DNA from: Segatella salivae DSM 15606
GTDB lineage: Bacteria > Bacteroidota > Bacteroidia > Bacteroidales > Bacteroidaceae
Reading direction: 5' to 3'
NCBI RefSeq assembly: GCF_000185845.1
Contig: NZ_GL629647.1
Location: 1,231,695 to 1,237,684, forward strand
Length of the DNA: 5,990 bases
Part shown: piece after piece, positions 1 to 5,973 of the stretch
Position numbering within the stretch: position 1 is the first letter of the stretch
How the letters are laid out: each line of letters opens with the position of its first letter
Position numbers and translations under genes: made by a program
The notes under the pieces: generated by a model
The model's database searches: none
What the model was told of the DNA's origin: nothing
What the model saw: the letters and a program-made list of their open reading frames with translations, nothing else

Positions 1-16
1 AAATCACTTTTTTAAA

Positions 17-227
17 GGTTGGCATTTCCGCGCTCGGCGAAAGTCATTTCCCGAATGGTTTGGTGTTTCCGCGCATGGCGAAAGTCGTTTCCCGAATGGT
101 TTGGAGTTTCCGCGCATGGCGAAAGTCGTTTCCCGAATGGTTTGGTGTTTCCGCGCATGGCGAAAGTCGTTTCCCAAAGGGTTTGGAGTTTCCACGTTCT
201 CCGAAAGTTATTTCCCGAATAGTTTGG
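17..227. repeat. Tandem array of five 41-bp units plus a short remnant
   Basis: Five head-to-tail copies are visible at 17-56 (40 bp), 57-97, 98-138, 139-179 and 180-220, followed by a 7-base remnant at 221-227. Each unit opens with GGTTTGG, carries the core TTTCCGCGCATGGCGAAA and closes with TTTCCCGAAT. Copies 2 and 3 differ at one base (TGGTG versus TGGAG). Copy 4 differs from copy 2 only at its 3' end (CCCAAAG). The outer copies have drifted: copy 1 lacks one base and has several changes, and copy 5 has about eight. The core could fold into a weak stem (TTTC and GC pairing with GC and GAAA, one bulged C, loop GCATG). The array is richer in GC than the AT-rich sequence beside it. No spacers separate the units. 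I know of no firm function; it resembles an intergenic minisatellite. Confidence 0.93.
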
Positions 228-239
228 GATTAGTTGTTG

Positions 240-247
240 CAAAGATA
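240..247 (-). promoter_or_regulatory. Possible Bacteroidota -7 box, no -33 partner seen
   Basis: Read on the minus strand this is TATCTTTG, a full match to the Bacteroidota sigma-ABfr -7 consensus TAnnTTTG. A promoter here would fire leftward through the tandem array, toward a gene outside the window. I looked 19 to 21 bases upstream for the matching TTG or TTTG -33 element and found none, so an eight-base chance match is quite possible. Confidence 0.22.
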
Positions 248-312
248 TGGAATAAGAATTTATCAGGGTTTTGGATTTACAACTATCAAGGAGCATCCAT
301 AGGGATAGTTTC

Positions 313-355
313 AACGATTTTTTCCACATATTTTGTTCTACACAAAAAAATCGTT
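313..355. repeat. Perfect 11-bp inverted repeat with a 21-nt loop
   Basis: AACGATTTTTT at 313-323 is the exact reverse complement of AAAAAATCGTT at 345-355, with 21 bases between the arms. Each arm carries only two or three G/C pairs, so an RNA hairpin would be weak. The T run is inside the arm, not after it, so it is not a standard intrinsic terminator. It could be a binding site, a remnant of a small mobile repeat, or chance in AT-rich DNA. Confidence 0.5.
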
Positions 356-400
356 TTATGGAATAAAATTAGAAAGTAAATTCAAAACCTACCCTTTTTA

Positions 401-437
401 TAAAAATAAAAAGCGAGCAGGAAATACATTCCTGCCC
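401..437 (-). terminator. Rho-independent terminator of the exbB-to-TPR operon
   Basis: On the minus strand GGGCAGGAA (437-429) pairs with TTCCTGCTC (423-415). This gives a nine-pair stem with one G-T wobble and a five-base loop (TGTAT). After four bases (414-411 region) comes TTTTTATTTTT. The hairpin begins about 32 bp past the TPR stop codon. The plus strand has no T run after the stem, so the signal acts leftward only. Position, stem and T tract all agree with the end of the minus-strand operon. Confidence 0.88.
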
Positions 438-468
438 ACTTATAAATATATTAATATAACTCTACTTC

Positions 469-1902
469 TTATTGCTGTGGAGCTGCTTCTGTTGAATCAA
501 GACCTAATGCTGCACGTGCATTCTTATCATTGGGATCAAGTTTAATCAACTGCTCATAATATGGTTTTGCAGATTCAAGATCGCTTTTCGTTACCCAATA
601 ATAATAACCAAGATTAGCAAGGGCTGATTTCAATGTAGAAGTTTCATCATCTTGACGATCCGTTTTGTTAGCCAATAAATCTACAGCCTTCTGGAAAAAT
701 TCAGCTCCCTTTTCGTCTTGACCAGCCTTAGAAGATTGCATACCAGCCATATTGTATACCCATGCAGCAATAGTTGGCCACTTCTCAGCCATTTGAGTAT
801 AGATACCATATGCTTTATCGAGGTTTGCCTGCTTCTTTGCACCACCCTTTTCAGCCATCTGTACATAGATGTTGGCAAGTTTAGCATAATCTGATGGAGT
901 AGCATTTTGGTTATGAGACATATAAATCTCGTTACACTCTAATGCTTTATCTTCCTGTCCCATTTCAGCATAGGTATCAGCCATATACTGATAAGGCTTA
1001 TAATCATCTTTCTTCAAATCAAAAGCCTTTTGATATTGCTCAATGGCATCAGTATACTGCTTATTACCCTTCAGTGCAAGACCATAATAGATATAATCGC
1101 GTGCACTCTTTTCTACTGAGTCCGTAGATATAATAATCTTTGCATAATTGATTGCCTCATCAAACTTTTGAAGATCTGTCGCGCTCCAAAGTGCCACACG
1201 CTCGAAAGTGATGTCTTTTGGGAACTTCTGGATTCCAAATTTAGAAATATCAAGACTCTCATCTTTTTTATTTGTCATATAAGAAGAAACGGCATAGCCT
1301 ACGAGATAATATTCATCAAGTTTTTCTTTATTGGACTTTGAAAAATACTCGTATGCCTTAGCATAGTTTCCAGCCATATAGAAATTATTACCTGCTTCTG
1401 CTTCGATAGGGAAATCAGGACAATTCTGCTTCAACAGATTAAGTGCACGCTCACTTTCTTCAGGGCTACGCTTTCTATAAATGTTAGAATAACGCATGTA
1501 ACCTTGAGGATTTTTAGGGTCCATAGACATACTCTGTTCATACCACATAGCGGCATTTCCACCATCATCTTTCATTGCAGAAATATCACCTAAAAGGATA
1601 TATGCATTACCGCAATCTTTGTATTTGGAGATAACATTATTAGCAATATTAGTAGCCTCGTCATACTGCTTATTCATCAAAAGTGTCTCTCCTAAGGCGA
1701 CAAGTGCTTTTGGGTCCTTCTTAAAGTCTTTCTGGTAGTCTTTAATCAGGTTCTTTAAAGCCTTTGCATCCATATTAGGAGTGGCTTTGAGTGATTGTGC
1801 TATTGGCTTCAGCATCTCATTATAGTTGGCATTTTGCGCCATAGCGGGAACTGACAAGCCCAACATCAGCAATCCTGCTACTACATATTTCATCTTTTTC
1901 AT
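469..1902 (-). CDS. Secreted tetratricopeptide-repeat protein, 477 aa
   Basis: The protein begins with a clear signal peptide: basic MKKMK, a hydrophobic core at residues 6-18, then the signal peptidase I site AMA before Gln23. No lipobox cysteine is present, so a soluble periplasmic protein is likely. The rest is helical repeats of TPR type, best seen near 65-97, 99-132, 269-302, 303-334, 379-412 and 428-460. Typical TPR spacing is visible in KQYDEATNIANNVISKY and KQYTDAIEQYQKAFDL. The last residues (about 466-477) are a short low-complexity tail. Such solenoids usually act as protein-binding scaffolds; no catalytic motif is visible. It is the last gene of the operon, 69 bp after the PstS-like gene and just before a strong terminator. 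I use the first ATG; the Met at residue 4 is an alternative. AAGAAG just upstream is a weak ribosome binding site. The specific partner is unknown, though the context suggests the TonB/ExbBD machine or its cargo. Confidence 0.95.
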   Translation of the reverse strand: MKKMKYVVAGLLMLGLSVPAMAQNANYNEMLKPIAQSLKATPNMDAKALKNLIKDYQKDFKKDPKALVALGETLLMNKQYDEATNIANNVISKYKDCGNAYILLGDISAMKDDGGNAAMWYEQSMSMDPKNPQGYMRYSNIYRKRSPEESERALNLLKQNCPDFPIEAEAGNNFYMAGNYAKAYEYFSKSNKEKLDEYYLVGYAVSSYMTNKKDESLDISKFGIQKFPKDITFERVALWSATDLQKFDEAINYAKIIISTDSVEKSARDYIYYGLALKGNKQYTDAIEQYQKAFDLKKDDYKPYQYMADTYAEMGQEDKALECNEIYMSHNQNATPSDYAKLANIYVQMAEKGGAKKQANLDKAYGIYTQMAEKWPTIAAWVYNMAGMQSSKAGQDEKGAEFFQKAVDLLANKTDRQDDETSTLKSALANLGYYYWVTKSDLESAKPYYEQLIKLDPNDKNARAALGLDSTEAAPQQ

Positions 1903-1939
1903 ATTCTTCTTATTTAGTTAAAATAATATCGCAGTTGAA

Positions 1940-1965
1940 GGCGAAACCGGAAGAAAAACTTCGCC
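1940..1965 (-). other. Stem-loop in the PstS-like/TPR spacer
   Basis: GGCGAA and TTCGCC form a six-pair stem around a 14-base loop. On the minus strand a competing four-pair hairpin, GAAG and CTTC around TTTTT, uses part of the same bases. It sits within the largest gap of the operon (69 bp), between the stop of the PstS-like gene and the start of the TPR gene. No T run follows directly, so it is not a canonical terminator. It could affect mRNA processing or stability, or be chance. Confidence 0.35.
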
Positions 1966-1971
1966 AATGAT

Positions 1972-2928
1972 TTATCTTTTAACATGCACCGTGCGAATCG
2001 TAATATCTGCTCGATAGGGAAGCAAACCTGTCTTGAAAAGAATTAATTGTCCCTTTGGCCCAGCAACATAATTTGCAAATGTCAGAGGTAAAGCCCTGTA
2101 CGGATCTACAACTATCGCATATAAAGTACGTGCAAATGGATAACGTCCATCAAGTAAATAAGCCTGATAGGGTTTCCAACTATTCATAGGAGTCGCCTTA
2201 TCCTTTATGGATACAGACATGACATGAACATTCTTCTTAAATGTGGTATTCGTTGAATCACGCTTATCATTCAGCCAATTTGAGCCAATAATACCAATAG
2301 CATTAATATTGTTACTCACATAATCTATTACAGCCTTACTATTCTTAGCTGCAACAATATTTTTAGCAGTAAGATTCTTACCACCCATTATTGAGTCTAT
2401 AACATAATGCAATGTCGCAGAAGCAGGATTGTCGAAAACAACTTCAATGCCTCCACGTTTAGAACCTGGATATATTTCATTCCAGCGATTTACTTTCCCA
2501 CTTAATATTCTCTTAATATCTTTGACCGTTATGCAAGTATCATTGTTATTCTTATTAACGATGAAAGCCAAACCATCATAACCAATAGGGAATGTTTCGG
2601 GAATTAAGTTTTTCGATTTGAAATAAGCAACTTCGCTTGGTTTCAAATCACGAGATGTAAAGAAGAGACAAGTCTTCAAATCTTGCAGTTTTTTGAATCC
2701 CGTTATATCATCAGCATAAATAGCCTTCAAATGTGCTTTAGGGTATTCATATTCAAACTGTTGTCTTTCTTCCTCTATAAAAGGGCTGAAACTCTCATCA
2801 GAGACGAATTCAATCGTCCCTGATGAAGGAGTATCTGTTCTACTGCCTTTGTTTTTCTTCCCACAAGAGGAAAAGAAAACCAAAGACAGGGATAGTCCAA
2901 TAAATATATAAGATAAATTCTTATTCAT
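1972..2928 (-). CDS. PstS-like phosphate-binding-type lipoprotein, 318 aa
   Basis: An N-terminal lipoprotein signal (residues 1-21) ends in the lipobox FSSC, with Cys22 as the lipidated residue. The following GKKNKG is basic and unlike the acidic surface-export signals of Bacteroidota lipoproteins, so a periplasm-facing anchor is likely. The mature part matches the PBP-like (PstS-type) fold: SDESFSPF at 43-50, FFTSRDLKPSE at 89-99, IGYDGLAFIVNKNN at 115-128, VKDIKRILSGKVNRWNEI at 135-152, FDNPASATLHYV at 165-176 and the C-terminal YPFARTLYAIVV near 263-274. The SAT at 170-172 stands where classical PstS has SGT in the phosphate loop. No pstC, pstA or pstB is present. The gene starts 9 bp after tonB and is probably co-transcribed with it. 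Phosphate as the ligand is inferred from family only; it may be a divergent sensor or accessory binding protein. Confidence 0.92.
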   Translation of the reverse strand: MNKNLSYIFIGLSLSLVFFSSCGKKNKGSRTDTPSSGTIEFVSDESFSPFIEEERQQFEYEYPKAHLKAIYADDITGFKKLQDLKTCLFFTSRDLKPSEVAYFKSKNLIPETFPIGYDGLAFIVNKNNNDTCITVKDIKRILSGKVNRWNEIYPGSKRGGIEVVFDNPASATLHYVIDSIMGGKNLTAKNIVAAKNSKAVIDYVSNNINAIGIIGSNWLNDKRDSTNTTFKKNVHVMSVSIKDKATPMNSWKPYQAYLLDGRYPFARTLYAIVVDPYRALPLTFANYVAGPKGQLILFKTGLLPYRADITIRTVHVKR

Positions 2929-2937
2929 TTATTTCAA

Positions 2938-3777
2938 TTATTGTAACTTAAATTGTACTGGCACATTGAACTTCACACGCACAGCAGAACCATTCTGCTT
3001 ACCTGGTGTCCAACGTGGCATACTACTTACAACACGTGCTGCTTCACGATCAAGAGATGGGTCTACAGACTTTGCTACACGAACATCAGTGATAGAACCA
3101 TCACGTTCAACAACGAAAGAGATTGTCACACGGCCTTGAATTCCATTCTCTTGAGCCACAACAGGATATTTAACATGTGAGCTAAGATACTGTAGCAATG
3201 CTGCAGGACCACCAGGGAATGATGGCATAACCTCAACAACGTCAAATACTTTTTGTGTAACTTCTTCCTTTGGAGCAGGAGGAGGAGTAGCCACTGCAAT
3301 ATCATTACGTACAGCCTCAACAGTACGATCCTTCGTACCTTCATGAGTTTCTGTACCTACAGCAACCTTATCATCCAACTGGTCCATCTGTTTCAACGTG
3401 TTAGACTCTTTAACAAGTTCATCTTTCTTAATTACAGGAGCAACGAACTTCTGTGTCTCACGCGCTACAGGAATCTCCTTCTTAGGCTGAACCTTAGGCT
3501 GAATGGTTTCTTTCTTTTCTTGTTTCTTAGCCTCTTGCTGAAGTTTTGCAAGCTGCAAAGCTTCCATGTAAGCCTGTTGTGCTTCTGCATTCTTTTGAGA
3601 AATCACTTTCCATGCAAGAAAACCACCCACGAGTAAAGCAGCAATGAGCAAGATAACAATCGACTTAATGTTACGTCCAGAAGTCCCCTTACGAAGTCTA
3701 TAAGCTCCATAAGCTTGATTCTTTCCGGCGAACACCATATCGACCCATTTAGGATCGTATAAATCTATTTTTGCCAT
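2938..3777 (-). CDS. tonB: TonB energy transducer, 279 aa
   Basis: TonB links the inner-membrane ExbB/ExbD motor to outer-membrane TonB-dependent transporters. The N-terminal cytosolic tail contains WVDMVFAGKNQAYGAYRLRK (11-30), typical of Bacteroidota TonB. One membrane segment follows at about 38-57. A Gln/Lys/Glu-rich stretch (61-90) and a Pro/Lys-containing linker (91-175, with PPPAPK at 165-170) would span the periplasm. The C-terminal domain (about 178-279) matches TonB_C: PSFPGG at 185-190, YPVVAQENGIQGRV at 204-217, FVVERDGSI at 221-229, the helix around LDREAARVV at 242-250, MPRWTPGK at 253-260 and the closing VPVQFKL. The gene lies 36 bp after the second exbD. Its ATG is preceded by AAAAAGGAAACAA, a fair ribosome binding site, which supports this start. 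Confidence 0.97.
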   Translation of the reverse strand: MAKIDLYDPKWVDMVFAGKNQAYGAYRLRKGTSGRNIKSIVILLIAALLVGGFLAWKVISQKNAEAQQAYMEALQLAKLQQEAKKQEKKETIQPKVQPKKEIPVARETQKFVAPVIKKDELVKESNTLKQMDQLDDKVAVGTETHEGTKDRTVEAVRNDIAVATPPPAPKEEVTQKVFDVVEVMPSFPGGPAALLQYLSSHVKYPVVAQENGIQGRVTISFVVERDGSITDVRVAKSVDPSLDREAARVVSSMPRWTPGKQNGSAVRVKFNVPVQFKLQ

Positions 3778-3778
3778 T

Positions 3779-3790
3779 TGTTTCCTTTTT
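3779..3790 (-). promoter_or_regulatory. Ribosome binding site of tonB
   Basis: The minus strand reads AAAAAGGAAACAAATG, placing a purine-rich AAAGGAA about five bases before the tonB start codon. It is a moderate Shine-Dalgarno match and favours the annotated ATG. Confidence 0.55.
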
Positions 3791-3813
3791 AAATTGTTTC
3801 GTTACTTCATCGA

Positions 3814-4461
3814 TTATAGTTTAACTCCTCTAAGCTTCAACAAATGAAGGTCATCAGCGTTAAGCTTATCAATGACGTAAGTACCAATACTTAGAATCTG
3901 CATTTCATCGAGGGCATCAACCATGTTCTTATAAGAAGCATTGTCAGAAGGTTTAATGATAACAGTCAGCGTTGGGATCTTACCATCTTTGAGTTCACCA
4001 GCCTTAAGCTTGCTAAGTTTCTTCTGATAAATACTATCTGGATACATCTTAGGATTCTTAGCTTTTTCTGCATTAAGTTCTTTTACAGCAAGCTCTATTC
4101 GAGTTACAGGTTTTGTACCATTTGCTGTAGCGTGATCTCTTAGAAGCTTACGGATACCATTGTTTCCCCAAGTTGTTTCCTTCAACCAAGCAGGATTATT
4201 GTATTGGGGTTCACCTTCACCACAATAAATCTTATTGTCAGCAGTCACATATATGGTAATTGCTTCAGAAGCCTTAGCCTCTGTCTTCTGATCCTTTGTA
4301 ACATTTTCATCGTTACTCGGCATCGTCAGCTCCATTGTCTGTGGCTTACTAAGTGATGTACACAACATGAAGAACGTGATCAGCAACATGAGCATATCCA
4401 CCATAGGCGTAAAGTCTACGCGAACGGTCATTTTCTTTTGTTTGCTTTCTTTCTTTGCCAT
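3814..4461 (-). CDS. exbD: ExbD-type biopolymer transport protein (second copy), 215 aa
   Basis: A proton-motor subunit with a short basic cytosolic N-terminus, one membrane helix and a periplasmic domain. The helix region VDFTPMVDMLMLLITFFML (15-33) holds Asp22, which corresponds to the essential proton-carrying Asp25 of E. coli ExbD. The periplasmic part carries the usual ExbD ending, with the strand TLTVIIKPSDNASY (164-177) and helix KNMVDALDEM (178-187). At 215 residues it is about 70 longer than E. coli ExbD (141); the extra length is mostly an insert around 80-160 that includes Cys80 and a Lys-rich stretch. It starts 3 bp after the first exbD and ends 36 bp before tonB. It differs clearly from that first copy, so it is a diverged paralogue and not a recent duplicate. 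The two may form mixed ExbD dimers in one motor; this is inference. Confidence 0.96.
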   Translation of the reverse strand: MAKKESKQKKMTVRVDFTPMVDMLMLLITFFMLCTSLSKPQTMELTMPSNDENVTKDQKTEAKASEAITIYVTADNKIYCGEGEPQYNNPAWLKETTWGNNGIRKLLRDHATANGTKPVTRIELAVKELNAEKAKNPKMYPDSIYQKKLSKLKAGELKDGKIPTLTVIIKPSDNASYKNMVDALDEMQILSIGTYVIDKLNADDLHLLKLRGVKL

Positions 4462-4464
4462 TGA

Positions 4465-5106
4465 TTAGTCCTCCTGTTTTTTAAGCTGTGTAATCATATA
4501 GTAATGGCTTTCGTCCATATCCTGGAGCTCACTCATCACTTTCTTAACAGTCTTATAAGGTGTCTTTGAGTCAGCTTTCAACGCAATCTTAATATTGTCA
4601 TTGACCGTACGAGCTGCATCAACCCATTGCTGGAATTCGCTCATACCTCCATGAATACTATCCATTGGGATTCCCTTTGTAGGTAGAATCTTATGGCGCA
4701 TCGTAGGAGAAGAAGCTAAATAACCACTAAGATCTTTCATTGGAACACCAAATGTAGACTCGGTCTTAAAGACTTTGCTCTGTGCTGCACTCAACTTTAT
4801 GCCAAACTTATTGGCCATATTATCAAGCACCTGTCCCAATTGGTCTGTATTGTCCAAACTCATAAACACCTGACCTTCACCTGTTGGCCTACCGGCCGCA
4901 TCCTTTTCAGGATTGACCAGAATGGTCAGGACGCCGTTCTCTGGCACCTTTATTTCAGACACTGAACCTGGAGTATTTACTTTCACTGGCTCATTCTTAA
5001 CGAATGTAGAGGTCAGCATGAAGAAAGTAAGCAACAGGGTCATAACGTCTGACATAGGCGTCATATCGATCCAAACGTCACTTTTCTTAATTTTTACTTT
5101 ACCCAT
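4465..5106 (-). CDS. exbD: ExbD-type biopolymer transport protein (first copy), 213 aa
   Basis: Same family and topology as the downstream copy. The cytosolic N-terminus MGKVKIKKSD leads into VWIDMTPMSDVMTLLLTFFM (11-30), where Asp20 is the proton-carrying aspartate of the membrane helix. The periplasmic domain begins near 38. The C-terminal ExbD core is visible as IKIALKADSKTPYKTVKKVM (172-191). The central region (about 65-165) is much longer than in E. coli ExbD and has no motif I recognise. The gene starts 30 bp after exbB with no strong ribosome binding site, so translation may depend on AT-rich unstructured mRNA, as is usual in Bacteroidota. Its 3' end carries the Shine-Dalgarno of the next gene. 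Confidence 0.96.
   Translation of the reverse strand: MGKVKIKKSDVWIDMTPMSDVMTLLLTFFMLTSTFVKNEPVKVNTPGSVSEIKVPENGVLTILVNPEKDAAGRPTGEGQVFMSLDNTDQLGQVLDNMANKFGIKLSAAQSKVFKTESTFGVPMKDLSGYLASSPTMRHKILPTKGIPMDSIHGGMSEFQQWVDAARTVNDNIKIALKADSKTPYKTVKKVMSELQDMDESHYYMITQLKKQED
4470..4475 (-). promoter_or_regulatory. Full Shine-Dalgarno of the second exbD, inside the first
   Basis: The minus strand reads AGGAGG, then ACTAATCA, then ATG, so a complete anti-16S match lies eight bases before the start codon. It overlaps the last codons and sits just before the TAA of the first exbD. The other starts in this window have weaker or no match, so this one stands out. It fits coupled translation of the two ExbD proteins. 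Confidence 0.75.
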
Positions 5107-5136
5107 AGCGATAAATATTTAAAGGGTTAGCAAAAA

Positions 5137-5973
5137 TTAAGCCTCTTCTGTGTGGTTAGCTTCGTATGTCTGAGCAATTGAGTAACCTACTTCGTCGAGT
5201 GCGTATGTCAGCTTATCAACCTTATTTGTGAAATAGTTGTAAGATACTACAGCACACCATGATGTCAAAATACCAAATGCAGTATTGATCAAAGCCTCAG
5301 AAATACCTGCTGAAAGAGCAGCAGAGTCAGCACCACCACCTGCAGACAAAGCAGAGAAAGACTTGATCATACCGGTTACAGTACCAAGAAGACCAGTCAA
5401 AGTACCTAACGTAACGATAGTTGCAATGATAGGAAGGTTCATGGTCAATGTAGGCATTTCAAGCTGTGTTGCCTCTTCATGAGCCTGCTGAATCTTAGCA
5501 ATTTTCTGTGCTTTCTTCAATGAAGCATTTGCACCTGTCTCCATGTCTTTGTAAGCATTCAAAGATGCAGATACTACATTTGCAACAGAACCTCTCTGCT
5601 GATCGCAAAGTTGTTGAGCCTTAGCAAAATCGTTAGCATTCAATGCAGCCTTAATATTAAGCACGAACTTTGGAAGAGAACCCTTACCGAAAGCAGTCTT
5701 CATAGCGAGTACACGCTCAATAGACATTGCCAAAACAGTTAGCAACAGTGTATGGATTACAGGCACAATCATACCACCTTTGAAGATAGTACCCCAAACA
5801 TCTGCAGGTGAACCATTAGAATCTCCACCCTGGAAGTGACTAGCATCACCAAACCATGTGTAGAACAATGCAAAAGCGATAGCAGCGCAAACGACGATAA
5901 TCCAGAATGCACCTCTTACTCCTTGAAAGCCCTGAGATTTCTTAGGGCTGGCTGTTTTTTGTGTAGTTGCCAT
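5137..5973 (-). CDS. exbB: ExbB / MotA-TolQ-ExbB family proton channel, 278 aa
   Basis: ExbB forms the pentameric inner-membrane channel that uses the proton gradient, with ExbD in its pore, to energise TonB. Membrane segments are visible at about 22-41, 67-90, 179-203 and 224-247. The last two are the conserved pore helices. GTLTGLLGTVTGMIKSFSAL (190-209) contains Thr198, matching E. coli Thr148. SAGISEALINTAFGIL (221-236) contains Glu226 and Thr231, matching Glu176 and Thr181 with the same five-residue spacing. The cytosolic loop between segments two and three (about 91-178) is mainly helical, as in the family. The first segment and the Gly-rich periplasmic stretch at 42-60 are extra relative to the three-helix E. 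coli protein (244 aa). The start is the first ATG; 17 AT-rich bases precede it before the window ends, too few to judge a promoter. It is the first gene of the visible operon. Confidence 0.97.
   Translation of the reverse strand: MATTQKTASPKKSQGFQGVRGAFWIIVVCAAIAFALFYTWFGDASHFQGGDSNGSPADVWGTIFKGGMIVPVIHTLLLTVLAMSIERVLAMKTAFGKGSLPKFVLNIKAALNANDFAKAQQLCDQQRGSVANVVSASLNAYKDMETGANASLKKAQKIAKIQQAHEEATQLEMPTLTMNLPIIATIVTLGTLTGLLGTVTGMIKSFSALSAGGGADSAALSAGISEALINTAFGILTSWCAVVSYNYFTNKVDKLTYALDEVGYSIAQTYEANHTEEA

Larger units (their letters stand above)
228..400. other. AT-rich non-coding spacer
   Basis: This 173-bp stretch lies between the tandem array and the terminator of the TPR gene. I see no reading frame with plausible protein character on either strand. 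It contains one perfect 11-bp inverted repeat (listed separately) and one isolated Bacteroidota-like -7 box reading leftward. The gene to the left of the window is not visible, so I cannot say whether this is a leader, a trailer or simple filler. Confidence 0.6.

Noticed and set aside
17..227. CRISPR array
   Set aside because: The units follow one another directly with no unique spacers, and the whole 41-bp unit is repeated.
228..300. Plus-strand Bacteroidota promoter after the array
   Set aside because: A TTG at 237-239 has no TAnnTTTG at the required spacing downstream, and no plausible plus-strand gene follows.
12..329. Minus-strand reading frame of 105 codons across the spacer and array
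   Set aside because: Two thirds of it is translated tandem repeat, the rest has no recognisable domain, and the start has no ribosome binding site. It is best explained by the low stop frequency of the repeat unit.
19..379. Plus-strand reading frames over the array and spacer
   Set aside because: They also translate the repeat in shifted frames and run into AT-rich sequence with no family resemblance.
333..545. Plus-strand frame overlapping the 3' end of the TPR gene
   Set aside because: It runs through the terminator hairpin and antisense into a well-supported gene.
3253..3636. Plus-strand 127-codon frame within tonB
   Set aside because: It is antisense to the Pro/Lys/Gln-rich linker of TonB, whose codon composition leaves the opposite strand open; the peptide is Leu/Phe-rich with no family match.
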